The notes: a model not told the origin generated them from the sequence alone. A stretch of 64,000 nucleotides of DNA from Mycoplasmopsis agalactiae PG2 (GCF_000063605.1 NC_009497.1:62001-126000); one strand, 5' to 3'; positions 34,434-45,234 are shown, counted from the stretch's first letter. Program-made: numbers and translations.

Positions 34434-35784
34434 TTAAAACCTCACTAATTTCATTCAACTCTAACAAAAGGATTTTTCTTATATCAATAAATAATGAAGA
34501 ATCTAGTGAACTTTCAAACAAGCTAATTGTGTTTTTTAATGCTCTAAATTCAACAGGTTTTCTAAACTCCTCAAGGTACTTAACTTTCTCTTTATTGCTT
34601 GCAAAATTTCTTTCTAAGGCTAAAAGTGATTTATCTAAGGCGAAAGAATTTTGTAAGTATTTTTCTTCTATGCTTCTCTTATTTTTAATAATTAGGTTGA
34701 CTCTTTTGCCTATAAATAAAGCTTCTTTGTCATTTTTTAATAATTCAGTAAATTTATCTAAGAAATCATAAACTTCTTGAATGTTTTGAACTTTTTGAAT
34801 GTATGAATTAGCAAATTTAAGCGATTCTTTGATATTGTCAAAATCATCAAACGCAAAAGTGTTTAAGTGATAAGAAGAAAATAAATTTAGCAATGATAAA
34901 TTTTTAAATGATTATAATATTTTTCTATATTGCAAACAACAAGATTTTGAAAGCAAGAAACCAAGATCAAGTAAACTATTTTTAATTTTTGTTGCAGGAA
35001 TTTCCTTGCCTTCTGATTTTAATCTATAAAATCTTAGCAGTTGATGAACTTTCATTGCAATCATAAAGTTCAATTTAGGGACTTTTATACCAGATTTATA
35101 AACTGCAAATTCTTTAGGTAAAATTTTAGGAGACAATACTTCAATTTCAGTATCATTGTGCCTTGACTTAGCAATTATTTGATCTTTAAAATTAAACGTA
35201 ATGTTAGAAAGCTTATCTAAATTTATGATTCTAGATGATGAATTTTCAGACACAAAATCTATATCACTAGCTTCAAAATAGTCATTATATTTTATGGCAA
35301 TTGATTTACTCCCTTGAACTAAAAATCCCACATCTTGCATTTGTTTAATAAGCGATAATTGCTCATTTGAAACAAAATTATTTTTCTTACATAATTTTGC
35401 AAAATCCTTAAATCTAAATGCAGTGAAAAGTTTAACTTTTAGTCAGTTTAGTGACTTTAATATGTTGTAGTCATAAAACTTGTTAAAAAGAATATTAGAC
35501 AATGAATTTATTGTTCACATTAGTAGAAGCCAAAGAATTAGAATCCTAAAGATTGTTGCAATTGCAAGAACATATGCATTTTCAGCAATGCGCTCATTCA
35601 TAAATTTTTCTAAACTTTGTTTAGTAAGCTCAACAAAATATAATGGAAGTCTGTCAAAAAAGATTAAAAAGACATAAAAAATAAAACTAAAAATAACAGG
35701 CGCAAAAAATAACGAGGCAAAATATATGGCTATATTATTCCTTTTATATTTTTCTGCAATATGTATTTTGTCTTCTAGTATCAT
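34420..35784 (-). pseudogene. Membrane-anchored nucleotidyltransferase-like protein, interrupted by TAA
   Basis: One frame runs from 35784 to 34420 with a single in-frame TAA at 34912-34914 (codon 291 of 455). The N-terminus has two membrane segments (about residues 20-48 and 75-97). Then comes a GSKSIAIKYNDYFEASDID stretch that resembles the GS...DxD signature of the nucleotidyltransferase fold. After the TAA the frame continues 157 codons of soluble, coiled-coil-like sequence with no good start (only TTG at 34893, no Shine-Dalgarno). The ATG at 35784 has GAGG 6 bases ahead; an in-frame ATG lies at 35796. It could instead be two genes. Confidence 0.55.
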
Positions 35785-35832
35785 GAACAACCTCATTCGT
35801 ATTTAGAGTTGTAAAAAGTGATAAATTTTCTT

Positions 35833-35988
35833 TTACAACACCCACCATAAGTTTTTTTTGTCTATTAGCGACGATATTTTTTCATTAAATTCTTTTAGCT
35901 GTTCTTTAAAAAATAATTCTATATCAGGATTGTTTTCTGAAAGTGCATCCTTTTTTGTTGTCTCGTTATTTTGTATAATTGCATTCAT
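35833..35988 (-). CDS. Small hypothetical protein (51 aa)
   Basis: The ORF has a good AGAGGAA ribosome site and a TATAAT upstream. It encodes an acidic, helical peptide containing LFFKEQLKEFNEKISSLIDKK and ending in LWWVL. Both tryptophans are TGG, unlike the TGA preferred in neighbouring genes. It heads the minus-strand membrane cluster, 48 bases before the next start. Function unknown. Confidence 0.55.
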   Translation of the reverse strand: MNAIIQNNETTKKDALSENNPDIELFFKEQLKEFNEKISSLIDKKNLWWVL

Positions 35989-36043
35989 GAGTTCCTCTTT
36001 CGTGCATTATTGATTTTCTATTTGTTATTTACTGCACAAAAAA

Positions 36044-36049
36044 ATTATA
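36044..36049 (-). promoter_or_regulatory. -10 element of the minus-strand membrane cluster
   Basis: TATAAT on the minus strand lies 56 bases before the 51-aa ORF start. The 220-base gap 35989-36208 otherwise holds only the plus-strand trmL promoter. Confidence 0.5.
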
Positions 36050-36183
36050 AAAAAGTCATTTTTACAAATTATTTATATGGAATGATTGTGGTTTTATTAG
36101 GCAAAAACATAGACTTTTACCCCTTAAAAACAGCCAAATTTGCACTTTTTGGACAAAGGGCAAGGGTAGAGTTTAAAATAATA

Positions 36184-36189
36184 TATAAT
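36184..36189 (+). promoter_or_regulatory. -10 element of the trmL operon
   Basis: TATAAT lies about 20 bases before the trmL ATG, with CGGAGA as the ribosome site. Confidence 0.6.
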
Positions 36190-36208
36190 AATATTTCACG
36201 GAGAATTT

Positions 36209-36742
36209 ATGGTACATATTGTTTTATTCAAGCCTGAAATACCGCCAAATACGGCCAACATCATAAGAACTTGTTTTGCAATTGGTGCTAAATTACACAT
36301 AATTAAACCCATTTCTTTTAGTTTAGACCCCAAATATTTATCTCGTCCAGCAGCAGGCAGACTTTTAAGTGACATTGAACACGAAGTTCATGATTCATAT
36401 TCTGATTTTTATAATAAATACAAGGATAAAAATATATATTACATAACTAGATATGGCCTAAAAACTTACAGTGATGTTGATTTTAAAAAAGAATATGAAA
36501 ATAATGATGAAATATGACTAATGTTTGGCAAGGAATCTACAGGCATTGATAAACAAGTGTTAAAAGATAACATTGATAATTGTTTAAGAATTCCAATGAT
36601 AAGCAAAATGAGAAGTATTAATTTAGCAAACTGTGTCGCCATTGTTGGTTTTGAAGTTATGAGACAAATTGATTTTAAGGATTTATCACTTTACGAAACT
36701 CAAAAAGGAAAAGATTTTATTAAAGAATGAGTCAAAGAATAA
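36209..36742 (+). CDS. trmL: tRNA (cytidine/uridine-34 2'-O)-methyltransferase TrmL (SPOUT)
   Basis: This 177-residue minimal SPOUT enzyme has IVLFKPEIPPNTANIIRTC at the start, the SAM-site block LMFGKESTGI and IPMISKMRSINLANCVAIV at the knot. These match TrmL (YibK), which methylates the wobble ribose of tRNA-Leu. It overlaps the next methyltransferase by 16 bases. Confidence 0.93.
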
Positions 36743-37458
36743 CCAGCACACAAAATCCTAAGATTAAGCAACTTAGAAAAATTTTTAATGACAAAAATTC
36801 TGAATTTTTTATAGTTGAAGGCTATCACTTGGTTGAAGAAGCTTTGAAAGAAAATATTGTATTAGAATTGTACGAATCAGACTATAAAACAGCCATATAC
36901 GATAATTCTATATTAGTTAGTCAAAATGTTTTAGAGGCTTTAACTAAAACAAAAAATCCTGAAGGAATTGTTGCCTTATGTCGCAAAAAGCCAAATTTTG
37001 AGCAATTAGGAAATAAAGTTGTTTTCTTAGACAATGTTCAAGATCCAGGCAATGTTGGCACAATAATAAGAGTAGCTAAATCATTTGGTTTTGATACAGT
37101 TGTATCTAATGTAAATTTTTATAATGATAAAGTCATTCGTTCTAGCCAGGGAGCCTTATTTACAGTTAATTTGGTAAATTACAATTATGATAATTTAACC
37201 AATATACTCCTAAAATATAAGCAAAATGGCTTTAAAATTTACGCTACTAGTTTAGATAAAAGCAGTGTTGAAATTGAAAAAGTAAAATTTGAAAGTGACA
37301 AAGCGGTAATTGTTTTTGGCAATGAAGGTTCGGGAATAAGCAGTGCTTTAGCTGACATAGCTGACATGCTAATTTATGTACCAATTAATTTCGAGAGTCT
37401 AAATGTAGCGATTTGCGCAGGAATAGTTCTTTATGAAGCTAATAAAGCAAAAAAGTAG
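36727..37458 (+). CDS. SpoU/TrmH family RNA 2'-O-methyltransferase
   Basis: This 243-residue protein has an N-terminal substrate-binding domain (ITSTQNPKIKQLRKI, FIVEGYHLVEEAL) and the SPOUT core: LDNVQDPGNVGTIIRVAKSFG, VVFGNEGSGIS and VPINFESLNVAICAGIVLYE. It is closest in layout to 23S rRNA methyltransferases of the RlmB/TsnR type; the target base is not known. It overlaps trmL and is followed 6 bases later by a DivIVA-like gene. Confidence 0.9.
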   Translation: MSQRITSTQNPKIKQLRKIFNDKNSEFFIVEGYHLVEEALKENIVLELYESDYKTAIYDNSILVSQNVLEALTKTKNPEGIVALCRKKPNFEQLGNKVVFLDNVQDPGNVGTIIRVAKSFGFDTVVSNVNFYNDKVIRSSQGALFTVNLVNYNYDNLTNILLKYKQNGFKIYATSLDKSSVEIEKVKFESDKAVIVFGNEGSGISSALADIADMLIYVPINFESLNVAICAGIVLYEANKAKK

Positions 37459-37464
37459 GATAAA

Positions 37465-37698
37465 ATGCAAAAAAAATTGAATGAAAGTTACCAAACTAAA
37501 AAATTTTCTAGAGAGCTAAATGGCTATTCAGTCACTGAAGTGAATACATATATAAACACACTTTGAGACAAAATAAATAATTTAGAATCAGAAATTGAGT
37601 TATATAAAGCCAAACAACAAGAAATAGCTTCTAAACACCAAAATGAAATAACAGAATTAGAATCTGAAATATCTTTATTAAAAAACGAAAGTAAATAA
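37465..37698 (+). CDS. Small DivIVA/GpsB-like protein (77 aa)
   Basis: The segment KKFSRELNGYSVTEVNTYIN (about residues 12-31) resembles the membrane-binding N-terminus of DivIVA and GpsB, where GY..xEVDxFL is characteristic. It is followed by a coiled coil to the C-terminus. It is very short (GpsB is about 100). Its TAA overlaps the rbgA ATG. A role in division-site or polar scaffolding is possible by family, unproven in wall-less cells. Confidence 0.65.
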
Positions 37699-38558
37699 TG
37701 AATATTGATACTGACAACCAACAATTAATAAACTGATATCCTGGACATATGGCTAAAGGAATGCGTGAAATTAAAGAAAACGCGTCACTAGCTGATGTTT
37801 TTATTATTGTTTTAGATGCTAGGTGTCCAATTAGTAGTTACAATGAAGATTTTGATTCCATTTCGCCCAATAAACCAAGATTATTTATAGTTACTAAAAG
37901 TGACTTAATGGATGTTTCTAAAAAAAGCGCAATAGAAAAAAGATTTGGATCTTCAATGATATTATGATTAGATTTAAGAAATCCAAAGAGCAAAAATATC
38001 ATAATAAACAAGCTTAAAAAAATAACTGCAGATAAAGTTGCAAAAGATAAAGCCAAAGGACTTATAAATTCAAGGATCAAAGCTTTTGTTATGGGCATAC
38101 CAAATGCTGGAAAGAGTACCTTAATTAACTTGTTATCTAGCAAAAAAAGTCTTCAAGTTGCTAACTATCCTGGAGTAACTAGAGCAAAAAAATGAGTTGT
38201 TGTAGACAATTTCTTTTTTATGGACACTCCTGGTATTTTGCTTCCAAAATTAACTAATCAATATGCTGCAACTAAATTAGCAATGATTGGTTCGATAGAA
38301 ACAAGTATTTTTCCTCAAAAGTTTATTTTTACTAATTTTTTGAAAGTAATGGCTGATTATTATCCACAGTTACTTAAAAATGAGTTTAATTTAAGTGATG
38401 AAAAATTAAATAATTTAGATGAAGTAAAAACATACAATATTTTGACCAAAATTGCTGTTTTAAAGGGTTATACAAAAAATAATAAACATGATTTTAATAA
38501 AGTTTATTCTCATTTTATAAACTGAGTTAGAAACCTAAAAGGAGTAACATTTGATTAA
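37698..38558 (+). CDS. rbgA: Ribosome biogenesis GTPase RbgA (YlqF)
   Basis: This 286-residue circularly permuted GTPase starts with NWYPGHMAKGMREI. The G motifs come in permuted order: G4 TKSD, then G1 MGIPNAGKSTLIN, G2 NYPGVTRAKKW and G3 DTPGIL. The C-terminal ANTAR-like helical domain follows. RbgA acts late in 50S assembly. Confidence 0.95.
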
Positions 38559-38587
38559 CTTTTATTTTGTTAATCGAAAGATAAATT

Positions 38588-38977
38588 ATGAAAAAATACA
38601 CACTTGAAGAGAAAATAAATGTCTGATATGATGTTATTAAAGTTAATAAGCTTACAATGAAAAGAGATGTTCATATGTCATATCGGAGCATTTTCCCAAT
38701 CATTTTAGTGCTTTTAGGTTTAATGATTTGGTCAGATGTTATTATTGCAAGACTTGAAATGAATGTTTCTAATATCATTTCATTAGTTGTTGTCAATGTT
38801 TTATTTCCACTTATTATAAGCTTATCGCTCTGATTTATAGTAATAAAAGTTTATTTGCACAAAACAATAATTGCTATAGATAAAGATGATGAAATAAAAG
38901 CAAAACACTGAGTAAGAAAATATGTTAAAGCCGGTTGTAAAAAATATCCACACAGCTATATAGATTATTCAAGTTAA
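38588..38977 (+). CDS. Putative membrane protein (129 aa)
   Basis: Two hydrophobic segments (about residues 37-56 and 63-85) are followed by a basic C-terminal tail. No family is recognised. It lies 29 bases after rbgA on the same strand. It uses both TGA and one TGG for Trp. Confidence 0.65.
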
Positions 38978-39078
38978 GATTACTTAATGACTTAATTTTT
39001 CCAATATGCTTAATTTACAGGCATTTTAGAAAACAAGTCTAATGGCAAATTGACATTTTAAGCATTTAATTATTTATA

Positions 39079-39084
39079 TATAAT
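39079..39084 (+). promoter_or_regulatory. -10 element of hprK-lgt-trxB
   Basis: TATAAT lies 27 bases before hprK, with AGGGGA as ribosome site. Confidence 0.6.
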
Positions 39085-39111
39085 TAAAATAATAATGCAA
39101 CAGGGGAAAAG

Positions 39112-40074
39112 ATGTCTAACAAAGTAATAAATGTTTCCAAAATCATTAATAAATTTGAAATTAAATTAGTCAATGCTGACCATGATTTAAAGTACAGAGA
39201 CATAAATTTGCCATCAATTCATAGACTTGGGCTAGAAATAGCCGGAATTATAGACAACAAAAGATATAGCGAAAATGTTATTTGCTGGGGAACTAAAGAA
39301 TCTTTATATTTTGATACATTATCAAAACAAGATTTTATTTCACTACTTAGAAGAATATTGTCAGTTGAGCCACCATTATTAATCTTATCTAAAGGGGTTT
39401 TGGCTAACCAATATGAAGTTATTGAAAATGTATGCAATGAATATAAAGTTCCTTTATATATTTCTGATAAAAGCACTTCTAAAATAACTTCTACAATTGG
39501 TACATATTTAAGCGATTTTTATTCTGAAGAAACACAAGTTCATGCATGCTTAGTTTCAATTCATGGCATAGGAGTACTGATTGTTGGCCAATCTGGCATT
39601 GGCAAATCTGAAGCCACTCACGAGCTTATTCAAAGAGGCCATTTATTCATTGCTGATGATGCAGTTTTAGTTAAACATATAGGGGCTAATTATTATGGTT
39701 CCAGTCCACATCTAACTAAAGATTTATTAGAAGTAAGAGGAACTGGATTAATTAGTATAATGCAATTATATGGAGTTAAGTCAGTAACACGCGGTACAGT
39801 CATAAGTTTATGTGTAGAATTAGTTGATAAAGCTGACGTAAACTATGATAAATTAGACAGATTAGGCGACAGAGAAATGTTTTACAATGTGTTAGGTGGC
39901 AGAATTCCTAAGGTTCAAGTTCCTATAAAAGAAGGTGCATCAGTTTCTTCATTAATTGAAGCTGCTGTGATTGCTTTTAAGGCAAAAAAAGAAGGTTTTG
40001 ATGCATTATCCTTACTTGCATCAAGGTCAATTGAACTTGAAAACGAAACAGATAAAGGAGGAGAATATGAATAA
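39112..40074 (+). CDS. hprK: HPr kinase/phosphorylase
   Basis: This 320-residue enzyme phosphorylates HPr of the PTS on serine. The C-terminal kinase domain has the P-loop VGQSGIGKSE (about residues 158-167), HLFIADDAV and the HprK signature LLEVRGTGLISI. GDREMF and RIPKVQVPIKEG follow. It overlaps lgt by 8 bases, giving the common hprK-lgt pairing of firmicutes. Confidence 0.97.
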   Translation: MSNKVINVSKIINKFEIKLVNADHDLKYRDINLPSIHRLGLEIAGIIDNKRYSENVICWGTKESLYFDTLSKQDFISLLRRILSVEPPLLILSKGVLANQYEVIENVCNEYKVPLYISDKSTSKITSTIGTYLSDFYSEETQVHACLVSIHGIGVLIVGQSGIGKSEATHELIQRGHLFIADDAVLVKHIGANYYGSSPHLTKDLLEVRGTGLISIMQLYGVKSVTRGTVISLCVELVDKADVNYDKLDRLGDREMFYNVLGGRIPKVQVPIKEGASVSSLIEAAVIAFKAKKEGFDALSLLASRSIELENETDKGGEYE

Positions 40075-41050
40075 TGCTGAAAAAATAGGTGACTGACATG
40101 TTTACCCCGGTGTTTGAACACCTGAAGCGGGCAAGATTGCTAATGAAGCCAGTGTATTATTCCGTATTGGTTCATTGCCAATTCATACTTATTCGCTAAC
40201 AATGATGCTTGGTATGATTGCAGCAATTTTAACAATTGTTATTTTTTGAAGACGAGCAAAATATGAATGAGAAATTTTACTTACTTTAATCTTTTTAACA
40301 ATTCCGATGGCTATTTTAGGTTCTCGTATTTGAAACGAAGTTGACCAGGCAATAAATAATCCAAATTACAACTGGCGTAATTGATATAAAGTCTGGGAAG
40401 GTGGACTTAGTATTCAAGGTGGGGTTGTGCTTGCTGTTGTGGTTGACCTTACTTATGTATATTTCAAAAGAGACAAAATTGACATTAGAAAAGCATGTGA
40501 CATTATTATCCCTACAATATTAATTGGACAAGTTATTGGTCGTTGAGGTAACTATGCTAACCATGAAGTTTATGGAAGAATAGATTACAGCGGCGCTAGT
40601 TCATTAATTTTTGGTAGGGCTTTTGCTGAAAATATGTTCTTAAAAGACGAAAGTGGAACTGGTTATAGATATCCATTGTTCTTGTACGAATCAATAGTTA
40701 ACTTATTTGCATATATAATTTTAGTATGAGTTATTAATCAAATGTCATTACTAAAACCAGGTGCAACAGCTCCTTTATACTTTGTATGATATGGTCTAGT
40801 ACGTATTGCTATGGAGCCATTAAGAGATTATAGACAAGCGATTTATGTTGGTGCTGCTTATGCATTTGCTGTTTTAGGCGGAATTGCATTTATATTCTTC
40901 CAGTTCTTTAATCCAACTCATTATGTAAGAGAGTGAAAGAGAGGCAGATTTATTTATCAATATGCCCACCCTGAAGAATATATTGCTTGAATTGAAAAAA
41001 CTAGAATTAAGACAAAAAACTCAAAACCAATAACAAAGGTGGTATCTTAA
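40067..41050 (+). CDS. lgt: Prolipoprotein diacylglyceryl transferase
   Basis: This 327-residue membrane enzyme adds diacylglycerol to lipobox cysteines, which the lipoproteins in this window need. Several membrane helices are visible. The signature reads IGRWGNYANHEVYG, and GGLSIQGGVV and FLYES are conserved blocks. AAAGGAGGAG overlaps the end of hprK. It is followed by trxB with a 1-base gap. Confidence 0.97.
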
Positions 41051-41051
41051 A

Positions 41052-41975
41052 ATGAGTAATGAAGCAATGTATGATGTAGTTATTATTGGCGCTGGCCCAG
41101 GCGGACTTAATGCAGCATTATATGCATCAAGAAGTGGTTTAAGAACATTAATTGTTGAAAAAGAAGTGCCAGGGGGCAAAATTAACTCAACATCTGAAGT
41201 AGAAAACTGACTAGGATTTAAAAAAATAAGCGGGTTTGAGCTTTCAAATACCTTATATTCTCACGCTATGGCTTTTGGTGCCAAGTTTAAAAGCGCTGAA
41301 ATAGTTTCAATTAAACATGTTAATCCTTTATTACAAGAAGTAGTATTAAAAAATGGTGATATTATCTCAACTAAGACAGTTATTATAGCTACTGGTTTAG
41401 TAAATCGTAAGCCTACTGACATTGAAAATTTTGCTAAATTTGATAAAAAAGGCATTAGCTATTGTGCTGTATGCGATGGCCCATTATTTAGAGGCAAAAA
41501 TGTTTTTGTTTTAGGTGACGGTAATTCTGCTTTTGAAGAAGCATTATACTTAACTTCATTTACTGACAAAATCACTTTAATCACAAGAAGCGATAAATTT
41601 TACGCTGAAGATATAACTGTTGAAAAAGTAAAAGCTGAACCAAGAATTACACTTATTCCAAACACCTACATCAAGAGTTTAGAAGGCAATGAATTTGTCG
41701 AAAAGATCAATTTAATAGGCAAAGATGGTAAAATCACAACACTAGATTGTGATGGTTTATTCCCAATGATTGGTTTTATTCCTACATCAGAGTTTGCTAA
41801 AGATTTAAACATAACAAATGAAAAAGGTTATATAAAAACAAACGATAAAATGCAAACTGTAGTCGAAGGTATTTATGCAGTTGGCGACATTAGGGACAAA
41901 GAAATTCGTCAAATAGTAACAGCTGCTTCTGACGGAGCTATAGCCGCTAAAGAAATCTGAAATTCATTAAAGTAA
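41052..41975 (+). CDS. trxB: Thioredoxin reductase
   Basis: This 307-residue flavoenzyme has the FAD motif VVIIGAGPGGLNAALYA, the redox centre YCAVCDGP (CxxC), the NADPH-binding FVLGDGNSAFEEALYL and the second FAD motif GIYAVGDIRDKE. It reduces thioredoxin with NADPH. It is the last gene of hprK-lgt-trxB. Confidence 0.96.
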
Positions 41976-41990
41976 GCAAAAACCAAGAAC

Positions 41991-42018
41991 AAAAATTAGG
42001 CCTGCACCTAATTTTTTT
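41991..42018 (+). terminator. Terminator of hprK-lgt-trxB
   Basis: A perfect 10-bp stem AAAAATTAGG / CCTAATTTTT with a 6-base loop ends in a T-run. Confidence 0.92.
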
Positions 42019-42081
42019 ATGCACATTCTTAGAGTTCTCAATTTACCAAAACAACTTTTTTATAGTAGTAGATAAACATTA

Positions 42082-42771
42082 CTAAATAATTTCATATTTG
42101 CTAAATATTGCTTTAAACATATTAATGTTTATAATAGTTCCATTTTCAAACTTAGTTTTTTCAAAGTCTAAAATTAGCTTGTTGTAAATTTCCTCCTGCT
42201 GATCTTCAAAAGATTTTGTTTCAAAATTTTTAGACAATTTTATGTAAAAACTAATTCTTCTTCTGCCTGAAAAAGCAATTAATTTTAATTCATTTTTAGG
42301 CAGCTTCATCTGCATAATTTCAGTATCCTTTTTAATTGTATTTTCAATCAAATAATCCTGTGAAATAGCATTATTAGACACTTTCCATTTTTTAATGTCA
42401 CCTACCTGCATAGCTGTAGAAATAGCTATATAAACAAAGATTGCAAAGGCTAAAAAGCACATAAATTGATATCAAGTTATAGCTGTATTTATTTTTGCTA
42501 TAAATGAGTAAATAAAAGTGATAATTCCAAAAAGATTTAAAAGCGAACAGCAGGCAAAATAAATCACAATATTTTTAAATGATTTTAGCAAATCTTCAAT
42601 ATAACTTTCTCTCACTTTTTGCTTATTGTAAATAACTGATGACTTAACAAAAGCATAGCGATAACTATTAAATTTATATCAATTTAAAGACACCAAAATA
42701 TAAACAGCTAGTCCGCTTAAAAACGTTAATGAAACAGAGACAATAAATAAAATTAAAGACATATTTTGCAT
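42082..42771 (-). CDS. Putative membrane protein (229 aa)
   Basis: Three hydrophobic segments lie at about residues 5-28, 72-95 and 103-125, followed by a hydrophilic C-terminal domain of about 100 residues rich in Lys and Glu. The first ATG (42771) is used; one at 42762 is possible. No clear ribosome site and no recognised family. It stands alone on the minus strand between trxB and pdhA. Confidence 0.7.
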
Positions 42772-42899
42772 AGTAAATTCATTCGCTTTTTAACAACAAT
42801 TAATTAAAGTCAAATTATACTTTTATTTTGCATAAATCTATTTATGGTAGCAAAAAAATGGCAAAAATTACATTTTTAAATATTTTTAGTCAATATAAG

Positions 42900-42905
42900 T
42901 ATAAT
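42900..42905 (+). promoter_or_regulatory. -10 element of the pdh operon
   Basis: TATAAT lies 77 bases ahead of pdhA. The leader ends in AGGAGAAGCG before the ATG. Confidence 0.55.
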
Positions 42906-42981
42906 ATTAATATCTCTATTAAATTAGCATGCAAAATTGCGATTAAATTTGAGATTATTTATTCAATTATAGGAGAAGCGA

Positions 42982-44073
42982 ATGAATTATAAATATGTTA
43001 AACCAGGTCATGCTGTTAGCGACCCAAATGAAACAGTTCGTTTTCTTGACGTTGATGGAAAACTAATTCAAGAATTCAAACCATCAGCAGAAACCAAGAA
43101 AAAACTAGTTGAAATGTACAAAAACATGATTAGATCTCGTCAATGAGACCTATACTCATTAACATTACAAAAAACTGGTCGTTTAGGTACTTTTGCGCCT
43201 GCTTTAGGTGAAGAAGCTGCTTTAACAGGTATTGGTTTTAATCTTAACAAGGAAGACTGATTTATTCCACACTACCGTGTATTACCAACTCAATTAGCAC
43301 GTGGTATTTCAATGGATAAAATTTATTCATACTGACAAGGTTCTGAAATTGGTTCAGCATTTGCTGGCACAAACACATTGCCTATCCACGTTGTTATTGG
43401 TTCACAAGTTCCTATTGCTGCTGGTGTTGCACAAGCTTTAAAATACCAAGGCAAAAAAGCTTTAGCTATGGTTACAATCGGTAACGGCGGAACAAACGAA
43501 GGTGAATTCCATGAAGGATTAAACATGGCTTCAGTTCGTAAATGACCACTTGTTACAGTTGTTATGAACAACCAATGAGCAATTTCTGTTCCTGAACACA
43601 ACAGTTACATTGTTAAAACACTTTCACAAAGAGCTAAGTCATACGACATGCCAGGTGTTCGTGTAGATGGTAATGACTTAATTGCTGTTAACGAAGTTAT
43701 GGAAGAAGTTTATTACTACGTAAGAGAAGGAAATGGTCCTGTTTTAGTTGAAATGGTTACCTGACGTCAAGGTCAACATACAACTAGTGACAACCCTAGA
43801 GTTTACCGTTCTAGAGAACTAGAAATGGAAAAAGAAAAATGAGAACCATTCCACCGTATCGAAGCTTACCTTCTTTCAGAAAAACTTATTACTGAAGAAG
43901 ACATTAAAGTTTGATCAGAAGCTGCTGCTGAAGAAGCTAAAGCTGCATATGCTCTTTCAAAAGAGTTATGTGAAGGTACAACATTTGATCACATTTACGA
44001 CTACACATACGAAAAATTACCTGCAGACTTAGTAAGACAAAAAGAAACAAACAGAAAATTATTTGAAAAATAA
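42982..44073 (+). CDS. pdhA: Pyruvate dehydrogenase E1 alpha subunit
   Basis: This 363-residue subunit has the TPP-binding block VTIGNGGTNEGEFHEGLNMA ending at VVMNNQWAIS, plus PHYRVL. The usual GDGATSQGD form is here GNGGTNEGE. With E1 beta it decarboxylates pyruvate and passes the acetyl group to a lipoyl arm. Codon use is close to highly expressed genes (many CAC, AAC, TTC). It heads the operon pdhA-pdhB, followed by a terminator and the E2/E3 part. Confidence 0.96.
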
Positions 44074-44108
44074 TTGTTCCCATTTTTGATTTTTAAAGGA
44101 GATATATA

Positions 44109-45095
44109 ATGGAAAAAATTTCATTAAATAACATTGGTGCCTTAAATCACGCATTAGACTTAGCAATGGAAAAATTCCCTAATGTAGTTATTTATGGTGA
44201 AGATGCAGGTTTTGAAGGTGGTGTATTCCGTGCTACTGAAGGTCTTCAAAAGAAATATGGCGACCAAAGAGTATGAGACTCACCAATTTCTGAAGGTGGT
44301 ATAGCAGGATCAGCTGTTGGTGCTTCAGCTGCAGGTCTTAGACCAGTTGTTGAAATTCAATTCTCAGGTTTCTCATTCCCAGCTATGAACCAAATCTTTA
44401 CAAACGCTGCTCGTTATAGAACAAGATCACACGGTGTTTACTCATGTCCAATGGTTGTTAGAATGCCTTGTGGTGGTGGGGTTAAAGCTCTTGAACACCA
44501 CTCAGAAGCTCTTGAAGCAATTTACTCACACGTTCCAGGACTAAAGGTTATAATGCCTTCAACACCTTATGACACAAAAGGTTTAATGTTAGCAGCTATT
44601 GAAGATAATGACCCAGTTATTTTCTTAGAACACAAACATGACTATCGTGCTTTCAAACAAGAAATCCCTGCTGAATACTACACCATTGAAATTGGTAAAG
44701 CTAATGTTGTTGTTCCAGGTGAAGACTTGACAATTACAGCATATGGTCACGTTCTACATGAAACATTAGGTGCACTTAAGTTATTACAAGAAAAAGGGAA
44801 AGATCACTCAATCGAAGTTATCGACTTAAGAACTTTAAAACCTCTTGACAAAGAAACTATAGTTTCTTCAGTTAAGAAAACAGGTCGTTTACTAGCAATT
44901 TCCGAAGCAGTTGAAACACTTTCAATTAACTCAGAAATTATTACAATCGTTAACGAAGAATGTTTCGACGATCTTATTGCTAAACCAAGAAGATTAAATA
45001 CAGCTGACGTTACAATTCCTCTTCCTGTATTAGAAAAACAATTCTTCTTTGGCAAAGAACAAATCGCTAAAGTTATTGAAGAAATGTTAGGCTAA
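44109..45095 (+). CDS. pdhB: Pyruvate dehydrogenase E1 beta subunit
   Basis: This 328-residue subunit has VIYGEDAGFEGGVFRAT, DSPISEGGIAGSAVGAS, FSGFSFPAMNQIFTNAARYR and the C-terminal ETLSINSEIITIV region. AAAGGAG precedes the ATG. It lies 35 bases after pdhA. The Ser-His-Asp type elements expected of E1 beta are retained and the length is normal. Confidence 0.97.
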
Positions 45096-45120
45096 TTTAA
45101 TTCATTAGCTAAACTATAAG

Positions 45121-45148
45121 ACAAAAAGTGATTGCGCTTTTTGTTTTA
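45121..45148 (+). terminator. Hairpin after pdhB
   Basis: The stem ACAAAAAG / CTTTTTGT with an 8-base loop is followed by TTTTATA. It would end or attenuate the pdhAB transcript. Confidence 0.7.
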
Positions 45149-45159
45149 TATTATAATTT

Positions 45160-45190
45160 ACGTAGATTTATTTATTAAATCTACGTTTTT
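45160..45190 (+). promoter_or_regulatory. Perfect 11-bp inverted repeat upstream of the E2/E3 genes
   Basis: ACGTAGATTTA (45160-45170) and TAAATCTACGT (45176-45186) are perfect inverted copies around a 5-base centre. T5 follows, so it can be a second terminator. It also overlaps the likely promoter zone of the 74-aa ORF, so an operator is possible. Confidence 0.6.
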
Positions 45191-45234
45191 AAATTTAAAA
45201 ACTTAATAATAAATATAACCGTACGGAGGTAAAT

